49,174 nucleotides of DNA from Caldilinea sp. CFX5 (GCA_021405325.1 QWII01000113.1:1-49174), one strand, 5' to 3'; counted from the first letter of the stretch, positions 16,563-25,786 are shown. The notes: generated by a model not told the origin, from the letters alone. Program-made: numbers and translations.

Positions 16563-17495
16563 TCACTCAATCCGAATACGTGGATCGACCAGCGCATAGG
16601 CCAGGTCAGTTAACAGATTGGCGACAACAATCAGGGCCGCCGAGAGAACCACAATCGATTGCACCACCTGATAGTCCACGCGGAAGACTGAATCGACAAA
16701 GAGACGCCCCAAACCCGGCAATGCGAAGATGGTTTCAATAATGATCGTGCCGCTAAAGAGAAAGGCAATGCGAAAGCCGATCACCGTCACTACCGGCAGC
16801 AGCGCATTGCGTACAGCATGGCGCGTGATCACCACATAGCGCGATAGCCCTTTAGCCGTCGCCGTGCGGACATAATCCTGACTCATGGTTTCAATCGTGG
16901 CGCCGCGCATGACGCGCGCCAGCACTGCCATCTGCTCAGTCGCCAGCACCGCCACCGGCAGGAGATAGCCCTGCCAGCTTTTGAGACCAAAGGGCGGCAC
17001 CCAGCGTAGGATCAGGGCAAAGAGGATAATGCCCATGAGCGCAAACCAGAAATTGGGCAGGGCTGCCCCTGCTGTCGCGCCTAAAGTTAAGCCATAGTCA
17101 AAGAGCGAATTACGGCGGACGCCGGCCATGATCCCGGCCGGCACGGCCAGCACTAGCGACACAACCAAGGCGTAGAGATTCAACAAACCGGAAACCGGCA
17201 GCGTTTCAAAGATCATATCGCGCACCGGCACGCCGCGACGGATCAACGATTCGCCAAAATCGCCGCGCAAAAGATTGCCCGCCCAAACCAGATATTGTTC
17301 ATGGTAAGGGCGATCGAGTCCCCACTTCCGTTTTACCGCATCCATCTGCTCTTGGGTCATCTGGATCTCCCCTTCACCCAACAATAAGGTGACGGGATCG
17401 GCTGGAATTAAACGCATGATGACAAAGGTGATGATGCTAATCAAAAAGATTACAACAACACCTTGGAGCAGACGCGAAACAATGTAGTTGACCAT
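16563..17495 (-). CDS. peptide/nickel-type ABC transporter permease (DppB family)
   Basis: The 310-residue protein begins with the family's N-terminal helix (VSRLLQGVVVIFLISIITFV). LGLDRPYHEQYL-like and LRGDFGESLIRRGVPV segments follow, then five more helices. The EAA loop reads VRTATAKGLSRYVVITRHAVRN, and the C-terminus is DLAYALVDPRIR. All are standard for DppB/OppB. It pairs with the DppC-type gene directly downstream. The 219-nt gap to the binding protein holds an AT-rich inverted repeat, as often seen after highly expressed binding-protein genes. Confidence 0.94.
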   Translation of the reverse strand: MVNYIVSRLLQGVVVIFLISIITFVIMRLIPADPVTLLLGEGEIQMTQEQMDAVKRKWGLDRPYHEQYLVWAGNLLRGDFGESLIRRGVPVRDMIFETLPVSGLLNLYALVVSLVLAVPAGIMAGVRRNSLFDYGLTLGATAGAALPNFWFALMGIILFALILRWVPPFGLKSWQGYLLPVAVLATEQMAVLARVMRGATIETMSQDYVRTATAKGLSRYVVITRHAVRNALLPVVTVIGFRIAFLFSGTIIIETIFALPGLGRLFVDSVFRVDYQVVQSIVVLSAALIVVANLLTDLAYALVDPRIRIE

Positions 17496-17497
17496 AG

Positions 17498-17702
17498 GAT
17501 TTTGGATTTTAGATTTTAGTAAGGCGTGTTCAAAGATTTACCTATCCATTTTCTCGGATGCAATCCGTTGCTGACAGCGAGAAGCCGCCTCAGCGGCTGG
17601 ATATTTATTTCTCGGAGATGGGTGCCCAACTGCGTAACTCCTATTTAGATTTTGGATTTTAGAAAGAGCGCAGACGCACAATCTAAAATCCAAAATCTAA
17701 AA
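17498..17702. repeat. AT-rich inverted repeat family between binding protein and permease
   Basis: TTAGATTTTGGATTTTAGA (17645-17663) pairs perfectly with 17682-17700. A third, direct copy of the unit lies at 17498-17519. The hairpin follows the binding-protein stop on the minus strand and may stabilise its message relative to the permeases. No gene is seen in the gap. Confidence 0.75.
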
Positions 17703-17714
17703 TCGCAAATGATG

Positions 17715-19382
17715 TTAACCGTTTTGGTTGAGACCCATAATGTGACCTTGGGGATAGAGCAGGTCGCCACGTAGCGTATTGGCAGGATCAGGCAAGTTTG
17801 TGACACGGGGATGCCAGACATTCAGCCACTGATCCCATTGCAAGAAGAGAAATGGCACTTCTTCGGCAACAATGTCTTGAATCTCATGGTAATATTGGCG
17901 ACGTTCTTCCATGTTGACCGTTTTGAGACCCAAATCAAGCAATTCATCCACCCGCGCGTTGGAGAAGTTTGTGAAATTGTTGCCGCCGCCCGTTCCTAAC
18001 GTGTTAGAGGCATCAGGATCAAGGGCATCGCCAAAAGTCCAATTGTAGAGTGACGCATCCATATCGCCGGCCTTTAACGCTTCGTTGATAGCGGCTACCG
18101 GCGCTTCGGCCAGTTGCATATCGACGCCGATCTCCTTGAAGAATTGCTGCGCCAGTTCGGCAATGGGGCGACGCGCCTGATCGCCGGTGATGGTGGTGCA
18201 AGTAAAGGTAAGCTTGGCGCCATCCTTTTCCCGAATGCCATCGGCCCCTACCGTCCAACCGGCCTCTGCCAAGAGCGCTTTGGCCGCTTCGGGATCATGG
18301 GCATACGTTTTCACATCCGCTTTGTGATAATAGGCATTGGCCGGCGACAAGTTGGAATGGGCAACTTCTGCTGCACCGTTCCAGAGTTCGTCAATGATCC
18401 GTTGGCGATCCAGCGCATGCATGAGCGCCTGGCGCACCCGCTTGTCCGAAAGGATGGGATGCTTGTTATTGAGCGGGAAGTGTTTGACTGAATTGGCCAG
18501 GGTGGCAAAAACAGTATAGCCTTCCTCATCACGCAGACGCAGGCTGTCTTCGACCAACAGCGGCCAGGTTGCAGAATCTGCCTCACCCGTTTCGAGCGCA
18601 ATGGCGCGTACGGATGGTTCAGGGACAGTGTTTTGGCGAATAAAATCGACCTTCGCCCGTCCCCGGAAATGCTCAGGGAAGGCTTCTAACAACGTATACT
18701 CAGCCGGCACCCACTCCTTGAGCATAAATTGGCCGGTGCCAATGGGCTTGGTACGGTACACTTCTTCACCCACTTCGGCGTGATATTCAGATTGTACAAT
18801 CCAAATCCCGGCGGCGCGAGCCAAAAAAGCCGCATTGACATCGGTCATGTTGATGATCACTGTGTAATCGTCAGGCGTTTCAATCTCACCCATGTTGCGG
18901 AAGTTATTGGCCAAGGATGAACCATTTTCTGCTTTGCTATAAAATTCAAAGGTGTATTTCACATCAGCAGCCGTGAATTCTTTGCCGTCGTGGAATTTAA
19001 TGCCCTGACGTAATTTGAAGGTGTACGTAAGACCATCTTCGGCGACTTCGTAAGACTCTGCCAGTACAGGTTCTAGCGAGTTATCCAAACCGACCTGGAT
19101 CAAGGCATTGTGGATATTGCTGATCATCGTCCAGTGAACGGTAGGACCGGCATCATTTGGGCTAAGACCGGAGACTTCCTGGTGACCGACCCAAATTAAT
19201 GTGCCGCCGGTTGCCTCTCCTGCTGCGGCCGCCGGTGCATCAGCCGCCGGCGCGCTTGCCTCACCACCAGTCTCCGGTCCCGATGCCGGTACACAAGCCG
19301 CCAACGTCGCCGCCGAAAGGCCGATGCCGGTCAGTTGGAGAAATTGGCGTCGATCTAACTTTCTCATTCGTAACTCTGCCAT
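17715..19382 (-). CDS. family 5 solute-binding lipoprotein of a peptide-type ABC importer
   Basis: The 555-residue precursor begins with a twin-arginine-like DRRQFLQLTGIGLSAATLAAC. This joins a Tat-type RR motif with a lipobox LAAC, so it is probably a membrane-anchored lipoprotein. An Ala/Pro/Glu-rich tether follows. The mature part fits SBP family 5: LAESYEVAEDGLTYTFKLRQ, IKFHDGKEFTAADVKYT, IGTGQFMLKEW and KRVRQALMHALDRQ. AGGAG lies 9 nt before the ATG at 19382. It is first in an operon with two permeases. A perfect GntR/FadR-like palindrome stands 121 nt upstream. Confidence 0.94.
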   Translation of the reverse strand: MAELRMRKLDRRQFLQLTGIGLSAATLAACVPASGPETGGEASAPAADAPAAAAGEATGGTLIWVGHQEVSGLSPNDAGPTVHWTMISNIHNALIQVGLDNSLEPVLAESYEVAEDGLTYTFKLRQGIKFHDGKEFTAADVKYTFEFYSKAENGSSLANNFRNMGEIETPDDYTVIINMTDVNAAFLARAAGIWIVQSEYHAEVGEEVYRTKPIGTGQFMLKEWVPAEYTLLEAFPEHFRGRAKVDFIRQNTVPEPSVRAIALETGEADSATWPLLVEDSLRLRDEEGYTVFATLANSVKHFPLNNKHPILSDKRVRQALMHALDRQRIIDELWNGAAEVAHSNLSPANAYYHKADVKTYAHDPEAAKALLAEAGWTVGADGIREKDGAKLTFTCTTITGDQARRPIAELAQQFFKEIGVDMQLAEAPVAAINEALKAGDMDASLYNWTFGDALDPDASNTLGTGGGNNFTNFSNARVDELLDLGLKTVNMEERRQYYHEIQDIVAEEVPFLFLQWDQWLNVWHPRVTNLPDPANTLRGDLLYPQGHIMGLNQNG

Positions 19383-19502
19383 AGGTGTGATCTCCTTTTG
19401 TGTGAATTGCTATGACTACGTGGCGCGTGATGTGTTATACGTGACTTCAACCATTGCTCCTTCTGATCAAGCGCACAACGGTACAGCGCTTTATGGCCCA
19501 GT

Positions 19503-19521
19503 CTAGTGGTCAGACCACTAG
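19503..19521. promoter_or_regulatory. candidate GntR/FadR-type operator
   Basis: CTAGTGGTC-A-GACCACTAG is a perfect 19-nt palindrome with the core TGGTCAGACCA, matching the TGGTnnnACCA consensus known for the FadR branch of GntR regulators. It lies in the divergent region between the ABC importer operon and the aminotransferase gene. A second inverted pair, GACTTCAACC (19443-19452) and GGTTGAAGTC (19521-19530), surrounds the importer side. The rest of 19383-19763 shows no gene. No GntR gene is in the window. Confidence 0.6.
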
Positions 19522-19697
19522 GTTGAAGTCGGGAAAGAATGTTGAGGCGCCGGCCAGCCATTGGACGATGCGCTAGGTGTGTGCGCAGTGTAGCATAAGG
19601 GCGCGCCCCTGTCAATCCGTCGGGCGGCGGGTGTATTTCCAAATTTGCATAAAACCGGTGTTGTGGGTAGATTATCAGTAGACCGCAATCACGCACG

Positions 19698-19716
19698 GGG
19701 TTTCTGCCGGAAACCC
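19698..19716. repeat. small GGGTTTC/GAAACCC hairpin
   Basis: GGGTTTC (19698-19704) and GAAACCC (19710-19716) flank TGCCG. It resembles family D (28766 and 30529) in core and loop but has a shorter stem. It lies in the aminotransferase leader. Confidence 0.5.
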
Positions 19717-19763
19717 GCTTTGTTGCTCAACCAGACTGTTTATCCGATATAAAGGAATTGATC

Positions 19764-20933
19764 ATGCAACCAGCAGCACGCACCGCCACCTTTGGCGAAT
19801 CGACCATCCGTGAAATGACGCGTCTGGCCATCCAATGCAACGCCATCAACCTCAGCCAGGGTTTTCCCGATTTTGACCCGCCCACCGCCATTACCGAGGC
19901 TGCCATTGAAGCCATTCGCAGCGGCCACAATCAATACGCCATCACCTGGGGCGTCCCGGCGTTGCGCCAGAAACTAGCGGCCCACTACACCCAAGCGCTG
20001 GGCTGGCAGGTGGACCCCGACCAGCATGTCACCGTGGTCTGTGGTGTGACCGAAGGGTTGGCCGCCGCGCTGACCGCCGCGCTGGAACCGGGCGACGAAG
20101 CCATTCTGATCGAACCGGCGCACGAAAATGTGCGTCCTGCCGCCATCATGCAGGGGATCAAGCCCGTGTCGGTGGCATTGGAAGCGCCCCAATATCGCTT
20201 TGACCCGGAGCGGATCGAAGCGGCGATCACCCCGCGCACCAAAGCCTTGCTCTACAATACACCTCACAACCCCACGGGTCGCGTCTTTGACCAGGCAGAG
20301 ACGCAGGCGATGGTCGATCTCGTTCTCAAGCATAATTTGATCCTTATCACCGATGAGATTTACGACCGCATTCTCTACGATGGTCGCGTCCATCAATGCC
20401 CTGGCGGTATCGCAGCGCTGCGCGACCGCACCATTACCATCAGCGGCTTTGGCAAAACCTTTGCCGTCACGGGCTGGCGTTTGGGCCATATTGTGGCGCC
20501 GGCCTCCGTCGCTCAAGCGGTGCGCAAAATCCACGACTACATGACCATCTGCGCGCCCACTCCCTTGCAACATGCCGCCGCCGCCGCCCTCGATCTGCCC
20601 CCCAGCTACTATGAGCAGATGACGCGTGACTATCACATCCGTCGCGACACCATGATGGGTATCCTCGAAGAGGTGGGCTTCTCTGCCATCCTGCCCGAAG
20701 GCGCCTATTACACCATGGCCGAATACAGCCAACTGGACATCCCCCAAGCGCAGTGGGATTCCAAACAATTTGCCCGCTGGATGACGACGGAAGTGGGCGT
20801 CGCTGTGGTGCCGGGGACCAGTTTTTACTCGCTGCCCGGCTATGGCGAACGGAGCATCCGCTTTGCCTTTGCCAAGAAGCTGGAAACCTTGCAGAAGGCC
20901 GCCGAACGAATGAAGAAACTCAAAGGCGCATAA
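19764..20933 (+). CDS. class I/II PLP-dependent aminotransferase
   Basis: The 389-residue protein has the standard fold-type I landmarks: INLSQGFPDFDPP near the start, NQYAITWGVPALR, a PHNPTGRVF substrate loop, DEIYDRILYDG, and the PLP lysine K231 in SGFGKTFAVTGWRLG. A C-terminal SIRFAFAKK carries the carboxylate-binding Arg. It is closest in look to aspartate/kynurenine-type aminotransferases. The exact substrate is unknown. AAGGA is 7 nt before the ATG at 19764; the TTG two codons upstream was rejected. The next gene, a dehydrogenase, follows after 48 nt and may be co-transcribed. Confidence 0.93.
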   Translation: MQPAARTATFGESTIREMTRLAIQCNAINLSQGFPDFDPPTAITEAAIEAIRSGHNQYAITWGVPALRQKLAAHYTQALGWQVDPDQHVTVVCGVTEGLAAALTAALEPGDEAILIEPAHENVRPAAIMQGIKPVSVALEAPQYRFDPERIEAAITPRTKALLYNTPHNPTGRVFDQAETQAMVDLVLKHNLILITDEIYDRILYDGRVHQCPGGIAALRDRTITISGFGKTFAVTGWRLGHIVAPASVAQAVRKIHDYMTICAPTPLQHAAAAALDLPPSYYEQMTRDYHIRRDTMMGILEEVGFSAILPEGAYYTMAEYSQLDIPQAQWDSKQFARWMTTEVGVAVVPGTSFYSLPGYGERSIRFAFAKKLETLQKAAERMKKLKGA

Positions 20934-20981
20934 CCAGAACAAGCTAACCAACGCAATCGCAACACAAAAAAGGAACCTTTG

Positions 20982-21920
20982 ATGAATGCCAATACCATAC
21001 GCTATCTGGATGATGGCACAATTGACCTGATCGAAGTCGCCGTCGGTGATCCGGCGGACAATGAAGTGCAGGTGCAGGGCGGCGCCTGCGGCATCTGCTC
21101 ATGGGATATTGTCACGGCCAAACTGGGCAAGAAGATGTACCCGATGGCGCCGCCTGGACATGAAGGCGTGGGCTATGTCGCCAAAGTGGGACGCAAGGTG
21201 CAAGGTCTCAAAGAGGGGGATCGGGTGGCCGGCGGCGGCTTTGCTACGCTGCGTAATTTGGCGGCGACCCAGGTCTATAAAATTCCCGACTCTCCCCTGG
21301 CCGATGAATATTGGGTGGTCGAGCCGGTTTCCTGTGCTGTGACCGGGATCGACCACTGCCGCCTGAAAGCCGGCGACCGGGTGGCGGTGATTGGCGCCGG
21401 TTTCATGGGTTTGTTGATTTTACAAGGGCTGCTCCACTCGCCGATTGACCAGTTAGTAGCGGTCGATGTTGTGCAGGATCGCCTCAATCTGGCGGAGCAG
21501 GTGGGCGTGCAAGAGACCTTTAACTCGGCCCAACGGGATCGCGCCCAACTGGTCGCCGAACTGAAAGCGCGTGAATTTGATGTGGTTGTTGACACAACCG
21601 GCCACCAAGCCGGGTTGGATCTGGCAACCGACATCGCCAAGCGTGGCGGCTTGATCAATCTCTTCGGCTGGATCAAGGGCGACCAGGCAACCTTTGACTC
21701 CACCAAGTGGCACATGGGCGGCTTCACAGTGGTCAACTCGTCGCCCTCGTCGCGCCTGCGCGACCCTTTCCCGCCGGCCATCCGTCTGATTCATCAAGGC
21801 ATTATCGACCTGCGTCCGCTGGTTACGCATGTCCAGCCGCTGCCACAGTACCCAGGGTTGATGGATCAGATTTTGCATGGTGATAAGAGCTATGTGAAGG
21901 GTGTGATTACGTTGGCCTAA
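20982..21920 (+). CDS. medium-chain zinc-type alcohol dehydrogenase-like protein
   Basis: The 312-residue protein of the MDR superfamily has a GroES-like N-half with GACGICSWD (catalytic zinc Cys), PPGHEGVGYVAKVG and GDRVAGGGFA. A Rossmann half has AVIGAGFMGLL and an acidic residue at the end of beta-2 (VAVDVV), suggesting NAD(H). It is shorter than typical MDRs (about 340-350) and lacks the four-Cys structural zinc loop. This resembles sugar/polyol dehydrogenase-like MDRs found near SGNH hydrolases and PhyH genes. AAGGA precedes the ATG. It probably acts on a sugar-derived alcohol, which is inference. Confidence 0.88.
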   Translation: MNANTIRYLDDGTIDLIEVAVGDPADNEVQVQGGACGICSWDIVTAKLGKKMYPMAPPGHEGVGYVAKVGRKVQGLKEGDRVAGGGFATLRNLAATQVYKIPDSPLADEYWVVEPVSCAVTGIDHCRLKAGDRVAVIGAGFMGLLILQGLLHSPIDQLVAVDVVQDRLNLAEQVGVQETFNSAQRDRAQLVAELKAREFDVVVDTTGHQAGLDLATDIAKRGGLINLFGWIKGDQATFDSTKWHMGGFTVVNSSPSSRLRDPFPPAIRLIHQGIIDLRPLVTHVQPLPQYPGLMDQILHGDKSYVKGVITLA

Positions 21921-22031
21921 TTATCGAGGCGCGGATTCAGTTAGTAAAAATGTTTTATTTATATGAAACCAGAATAGGCGAGTAAGAGTGGCTGTCAAGC
22001 AATTGGGTGAAATTTTCAGGTGGCATCTATT

Positions 22032-22658
22032 ATGAAAAAACTTTATGTCATCGGCGACAGTATCTCGATTCAATACGGCCCCTACTTGCAACAGGCATTG
22101 CAGGGTGTCATGCACTATGCACGCAAGGAGGGGGAGACCGAAGTGTTGCTCAATCTGGACAGCCCCCAAGGGGCCAACGGCGGCGACTCGTCAATGGTAT
22201 TGGCCTTTCTCCAGGGCATGCAACGCCAGGGCGGTATTGACGCCGATCTGCTGCTGGTCAATTGTGGTTTACATGACATCAAAACCAACCCCCAGACCGG
22301 CCGGCGGCAGATCGCCATTGACCGCTTTGCTGAGAACCTGCGTGCCATCGTTGCCCTGGCCGCGACCATGCAACCCACTCTCGTCTGGATCAGAACCACC
22401 CCGTGCGATGAACGGATCCATAACCAACCGCACATGGCTTTCCACCGCTTTGCCGCTGATTGTGACGCCTATAATCAAGTGGCTGACGCCATTATGCGCG
22501 CCGCCGGCATCCCCATGATCGACCTCCACACTTTTACCCGCAACCTTGGCTCCGATCTCTACTGTGATCATGTCCATTTTCAGGAGCCGGTGCGCGCCCA
22601 ACAAGCGGCTTTTCTGGCCGGTTGGCTCACGCATTGGCTCTCCAGGCAAGGCAATTAA
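22032..22658 (+). CDS. SGNH/GDSL-family hydrolase
   Basis: The 208-residue protein starts MKKLYVIGDSISIQYG, block I with nucleophile S10. A block III-like NCGLHDIK follows, and block V reads DLYCDHVHFQEP, giving the Asp and His of the triad. No signal peptide is seen. AGGTGG lies 8 nt before the ATG at 22032; the GTG at 22020 was rejected. SGNH enzymes deacetylate or de-esterify sugars and lipids. With a sugar-type dehydrogenase before it and dioxygenases after it, a carbohydrate ester is possible, but this is not shown. Confidence 0.88.
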   Translation: MKKLYVIGDSISIQYGPYLQQALQGVMHYARKEGETEVLLNLDSPQGANGGDSSMVLAFLQGMQRQGGIDADLLLVNCGLHDIKTNPQTGRRQIAIDRFAENLRAIVALAATMQPTLVWIRTTPCDERIHNQPHMAFHRFAADCDAYNQVADAIMRAAGIPMIDLHTFTRNLGSDLYCDHVHFQEPVRAQQAAFLAGWLTHWLSRQGN

Positions 22659-22685
22659 CCTCTCAATCGGCCCCGAAAATTATGT

Positions 22686-22760
22686 TTGACGGGGGTCAGG
22701 ATGTATAGTAGACTGACCTACGCTTATCAAAGAAACTTTTGTAGCTTCCATTGATAAGCG
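22686..22760 (+). promoter_or_regulatory. candidate promoter with inverted repeats before the first PhyH gene
   Basis: TTGACG (22686-22691) and TAGACT (22709-22714) are 17 nt apart. GGTCAG (22694-22699) and CTGACC (22713-22718) form an inverted pair across the spacer and -10. Then CGCTTATCAA (22721-22730) pairs perfectly with TTGATAAGCG (22751-22760), in the would-be 5' leader of the gene at 22826. The -10 is a weak match. Confidence 0.4.
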
Positions 22761-22825
22761 CTCCAAGTAACAGCAAGCACCGGACAACATAAGAATTCAC
22801 GCGTTGCAAGTAAAGGAAGCAGTCG

Positions 22826-23683
22826 ATGATCACCGCCGAACAGCGTCAATTTTTCGAGGAAAAGGGTTACTTGCGCTATGGCCGTGTCCTCAGTCTGGCC
22901 GAAGTCGAGGAACTGCGCGCCGCCCTCGACCATGTCATTGCCGTGGAAGCCGCCGGCGGCGACGACTCCGCCATCGAATTTAAGTTTGGGCATCGCCGCG
23001 GCGAGCAAACGGCGGGCGAGCGACCACGCGTCATCACCCAGTTTGTCAATATGTGGAAGCGGGAACCCAGTTATCGTCGCCTGTTGCATCATCCCGTGAT
23101 TTCCGGGGTGGCGGCGGCGCTGGTGAACTCACCCCATGTCCGTCTCTGGCATGATCAGGTGATCTCCAAACCGCCCGGTGACAACGGCCATTTTCACTTT
23201 CACCAGGATTTCTATCTCTGGCCGCTACAAGAGCCACGCATTGTCACCTGTTGGCTGGCGCTCGATGATGTCGATGCCGACAATGGCTGTATGCACGTCG
23301 TGCCGGGCAGCCATCGCGACCCACGCTTTGGCCTGGACGCCTATGCCGCCGAAATCGCCGCCAGAGCCGCGGCCGAAGCCGCCGGCAAAACGCTGCCGGA
23401 GACACCACGCCAGCAAATGGCGCACGAACCGGCATCCATCGGCTTACCGGTGAAACTGGCTGCCGGCGAATGTATGTTTCACCACTGTCTCAATTTTCAT
23501 GCCACGCCCCAGAATATCACCGACCGCCAACGCCGCGCCCATGTCATGATCTTTATGGCCGACGGGGTGCATGTGAAATTGGCGCAATCGCCCCGCCATC
23601 CGCTGATTCCCAACTTTGAGGTGGGTGATGGTGATGTGTTGGTCGGGCGTGACCATCCGGTTTCTAACCCAGCGTTGTGGTAA
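22826..23683 (+). CDS. phytanoyl-CoA dioxygenase-family protein
   Basis: The 285-residue protein is of the PhyH Fe(II)/2-oxoglutarate oxygenase family. The metal facial triad is visible as H126-x-D128 in HFHQDFYLWP and H225 in LNFHATPQN. A DNGCMHVVPGSHRDPRFG segment is typical of PhyH, and an Arg a few residues after the distal His (DRQRRAH) would bind 2-oxoglutarate. AAGGA is upstream of the ATG. Such proteins hydroxylate lipids or small molecules; the substrate is unknown. A second family member lies 219 nt downstream but has low similarity, so it is not a fresh duplication. Confidence 0.92.
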   Translation: MITAEQRQFFEEKGYLRYGRVLSLAEVEELRAALDHVIAVEAAGGDDSAIEFKFGHRRGEQTAGERPRVITQFVNMWKREPSYRRLLHHPVISGVAAALVNSPHVRLWHDQVISKPPGDNGHFHFHQDFYLWPLQEPRIVTCWLALDDVDADNGCMHVVPGSHRDPRFGLDAYAAEIAARAAAEAAGKTLPETPRQQMAHEPASIGLPVKLAAGECMFHHCLNFHATPQNITDRQRRAHVMIFMADGVHVKLAQSPRHPLIPNFEVGDGDVLVGRDHPVSNPALW

Positions 23684-23752
23684 AAGATTGGTAACTATTC
23701 AACGAAGCTACGCCTCATCCTTCGGCAAGGCTCAGGAACCGATGAATTACCT

Positions 23753-23837
23753 CCGTGTTCCTTCTATCGGTGTTTAGTCTTTAGGCAACCACAAAAGACT
23801 AAACACCGATAGAAGGAACACGGAATTCGTAAAATTT
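23753..23837. repeat. dispersed hairpin family A, copy 2
   Basis: Perfect 30-bp arms (23753-23782 and 23794-23823) flank the 11-nt loop AGGCAACCACA. The following GGAATTCGTAAAATTT tail (to 23837) is identical to copy 3. A separate CCTTCGGCAAGGCTCAGG motif at about 23718 precedes it. The gap 23684-23902 contains no gene. Confidence 0.93.
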
Positions 23838-23902
23838 GCTTTGTTTTTTACAAAATTGCGATTTGCCCTCTGGCGCGAGGGCTAGAAAAGGTAACAGCAC
23901 GT

Positions 23903-24715
23903 ATGTATACGGAACAAGTGGCGTCAAGTGACGGTTCGACTGACCGCGATGACGCCGGCATGGCCGCTGCACTAGCCGCCTGTGGCGTAACGGCGACAAC
24001 GTTGACACCGCAGCAGTGTGCTGAGTTGGATGAACAGGGGTACACCGTTTTCCCGAATGTCATTGACGCCGCCTGGTTAGCGACCCTGCGTGATGCCTTT
24101 GAACGGATCACGGCGGCGGAAGGGGAAAACGCCGGCAAAGAAGTGAACCAGGTGCCCGGCATTCGGCGGCTGGCGGATCTGGTGAACAAAGGGGAGATGT
24201 TTGACCGGCTCTACACCCATCCCCTGGTGCTGGCCGCCGCCAACCGGGTCATTGGTCGCCCCTTTAAGTTGCATTCGATCAATGGTCATGACCCGTTGCC
24301 CGGTCACGGCCAGCAGGCGCTCCACCCTGATTGGGGCAAGGCACGCCCCGCTCCTACCGTCTTTCATGTCATGAATTCACTCTGGCTGCTCGATGACATG
24401 GGGCCTGACAATGGCGCGACGCGCATTGTGCCGGGCAGCCATCTTTGGCCGGGCGTGCCACGCGACCAGATGAGCGATCTCCAAGCGCCCCATCCGCAAG
24501 AAATTTATGTGACGGCCCCCGCCGGTTCGGTGTTGGTCTTTAATAGTCATGCCTGGCATGGCAGCACCACCAACCGCAGCCAGCGCACCCGTCGCGTCTA
24601 TCATTGCGCCTTTATTGCCCGCGAGCATCCGCAACAGACCGCCCAACGCCAATACCTGCGCCCGGAGACTGCGGCCCGACTCACCCCGGCGGCTCGCTAT
24701 CTACTGGATGTCTAG
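23903..24715 (+). CDS. second phytanoyl-CoA dioxygenase-family protein
   Basis: The 270-residue PhyH-type oxygenase has H141-x-D143 in LHPDWGK and a distal His in SHAWHGSTTNRS (H219 most likely), followed by the R-x-R of QRTRRVYH for 2-oxoglutarate. MNSLWLLDDMGPDNGATRIVPGSH is the family's central motif. Residues 1-30 (acidic, Ala rich) precede the fold. It is convergent with the nitronate monooxygenase gene, with a 24-nt gap between stops. Substrate unknown. Confidence 0.92.
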   Translation: MYTEQVASSDGSTDRDDAGMAAALAACGVTATTLTPQQCAELDEQGYTVFPNVIDAAWLATLRDAFERITAAEGENAGKEVNQVPGIRRLADLVNKGEMFDRLYTHPLVLAAANRVIGRPFKLHSINGHDPLPGHGQQALHPDWGKARPAPTVFHVMNSLWLLDDMGPDNGATRIVPGSHLWPGVPRDQMSDLQAPHPQEIYVTAPAGSVLVFNSHAWHGSTTNRSQRTRRVYHCAFIAREHPQQTAQRQYLRPETAARLTPAARYLLDV

Positions 24716-24739
24716 CGTCGTTATCGTGGTTGTGATGCA

Positions 24740-25786
24740 CTACCGGTCTAAAACAGCCGCCGCCAGTTCACGCGTCAGTTGCGCGGCCGGTATCTCCTTG
24801 CAACCACGGACATTCTGCCCTGCCCACAATGGTGAAAAATCACTCGACCCCTGGCTTTCGGCTTTGGCGCGCAAGGGGGCAATGGCGGCGGTGGCCAAGG
24901 GAAAGGCCGGCAGAGTGCTGCTCAACGGCCCAAGCTCACGCATGACCCGGTTGACGATACTGCGCGCTGGGCGACCCGTGAAGAGGTTAGTCAGCGCTGT
25001 ATGTCCAGCCGCTTCACTTTTTAGCGCAGTGCGGTGAATGGCGCTGATGGTGACTTCCGGGCAGAGGAGATACGCCGTGCCAACCTGTACGCCGGCTGCG
25101 CCCAATGCCATTGCCGCCGCCACCCCGCGGGCGTCGGCAATGCCGCCGGCAGCAATAACCGGCACTTGCACCGCTTGCACAATCTGTGGCGTCAAAGCAA
25201 AGGTGCCACTCTGCGTCGTCAAATCTTCCGATAGAAAAATGCCCCGATGACCGCCCGCCTCTACCCCTTGGGCAATGATGGCATCGACCCCGTGTGCTTC
25301 GAGCCAGCGCGCTTCAGCGATGGTGGTTGCCGACGAAAGAACCTTTGCTCCCCACGCTTTGACTCGCGCCAGCAAGTCCGGCGCCGGCAAGCCAAAATGA
25401 AAACTCACCACCGGCGGCTTGAATTCGGCTAACAGATCTGCCGCTTCAGCGCTGAAAGGGGTGCGACCTGCACCGGCGGGGATGGCGGTGCTGTCGATCC
25501 CATGCTCTTGATAGTAGGGTGACAACGCGGCGCGCCAGGCTGCTTCACGCGCTGCATCCGGTACAGGCGGTGTGTGACAAAAGAAGTTGACGTTAAACGG
25601 CTTGTCAGTTTGCGCCTGGATCGTTGTCAACTCAGCACGTATGGCGTCGAGGCTAAGCATCGCACAGGGCAAGGATCCCAATCCGCCGGCGTTAGAGACG
25701 GCGATGGCGAGCGTGCTGCCTTGTACACCTGCCATTGGCGCTTGAATGATCGGTAGCTCAATACCCAGGATCTGTTGTAATGTCAT
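24740..25786 (-). CDS. nitronate monooxygenase / 2-nitropropane dioxygenase-like flavoprotein
   Basis: The 348-residue TIM-barrel FMN protein shows PIIQAPMAGVQGSTLAIAVSN, GGLGSLPCAML, the catalytic-region IIAQGVEAGGHRG, PVIAAGGIADARG and a GAAGVQVGTAYL phosphate-binding turn. These are the recognised class I NMO motifs. GGAGG lies 9 nt before the ATG at 25786. It is the last gene of a four-gene minus-strand run with ArsR, YHS and DUF1801 genes. NMOs oxidise alkyl nitronates such as propionate 3-nitronate and protect from nitro toxins. Confidence 0.92.
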   Translation of the reverse strand: MTLQQILGIELPIIQAPMAGVQGSTLAIAVSNAGGLGSLPCAMLSLDAIRAELTTIQAQTDKPFNVNFFCHTPPVPDAAREAAWRAALSPYYQEHGIDSTAIPAGAGRTPFSAEAADLLAEFKPPVVSFHFGLPAPDLLARVKAWGAKVLSSATTIAEARWLEAHGVDAIIAQGVEAGGHRGIFLSEDLTTQSGTFALTPQIVQAVQVPVIAAGGIADARGVAAAMALGAAGVQVGTAYLLCPEVTISAIHRTALKSEAAGHTALTNLFTGRPARSIVNRVMRELGPLSSTLPAFPLATAAIAPLRAKAESQGSSDFSPLWAGQNVRGCKEIPAAQLTRELAAAVLDR

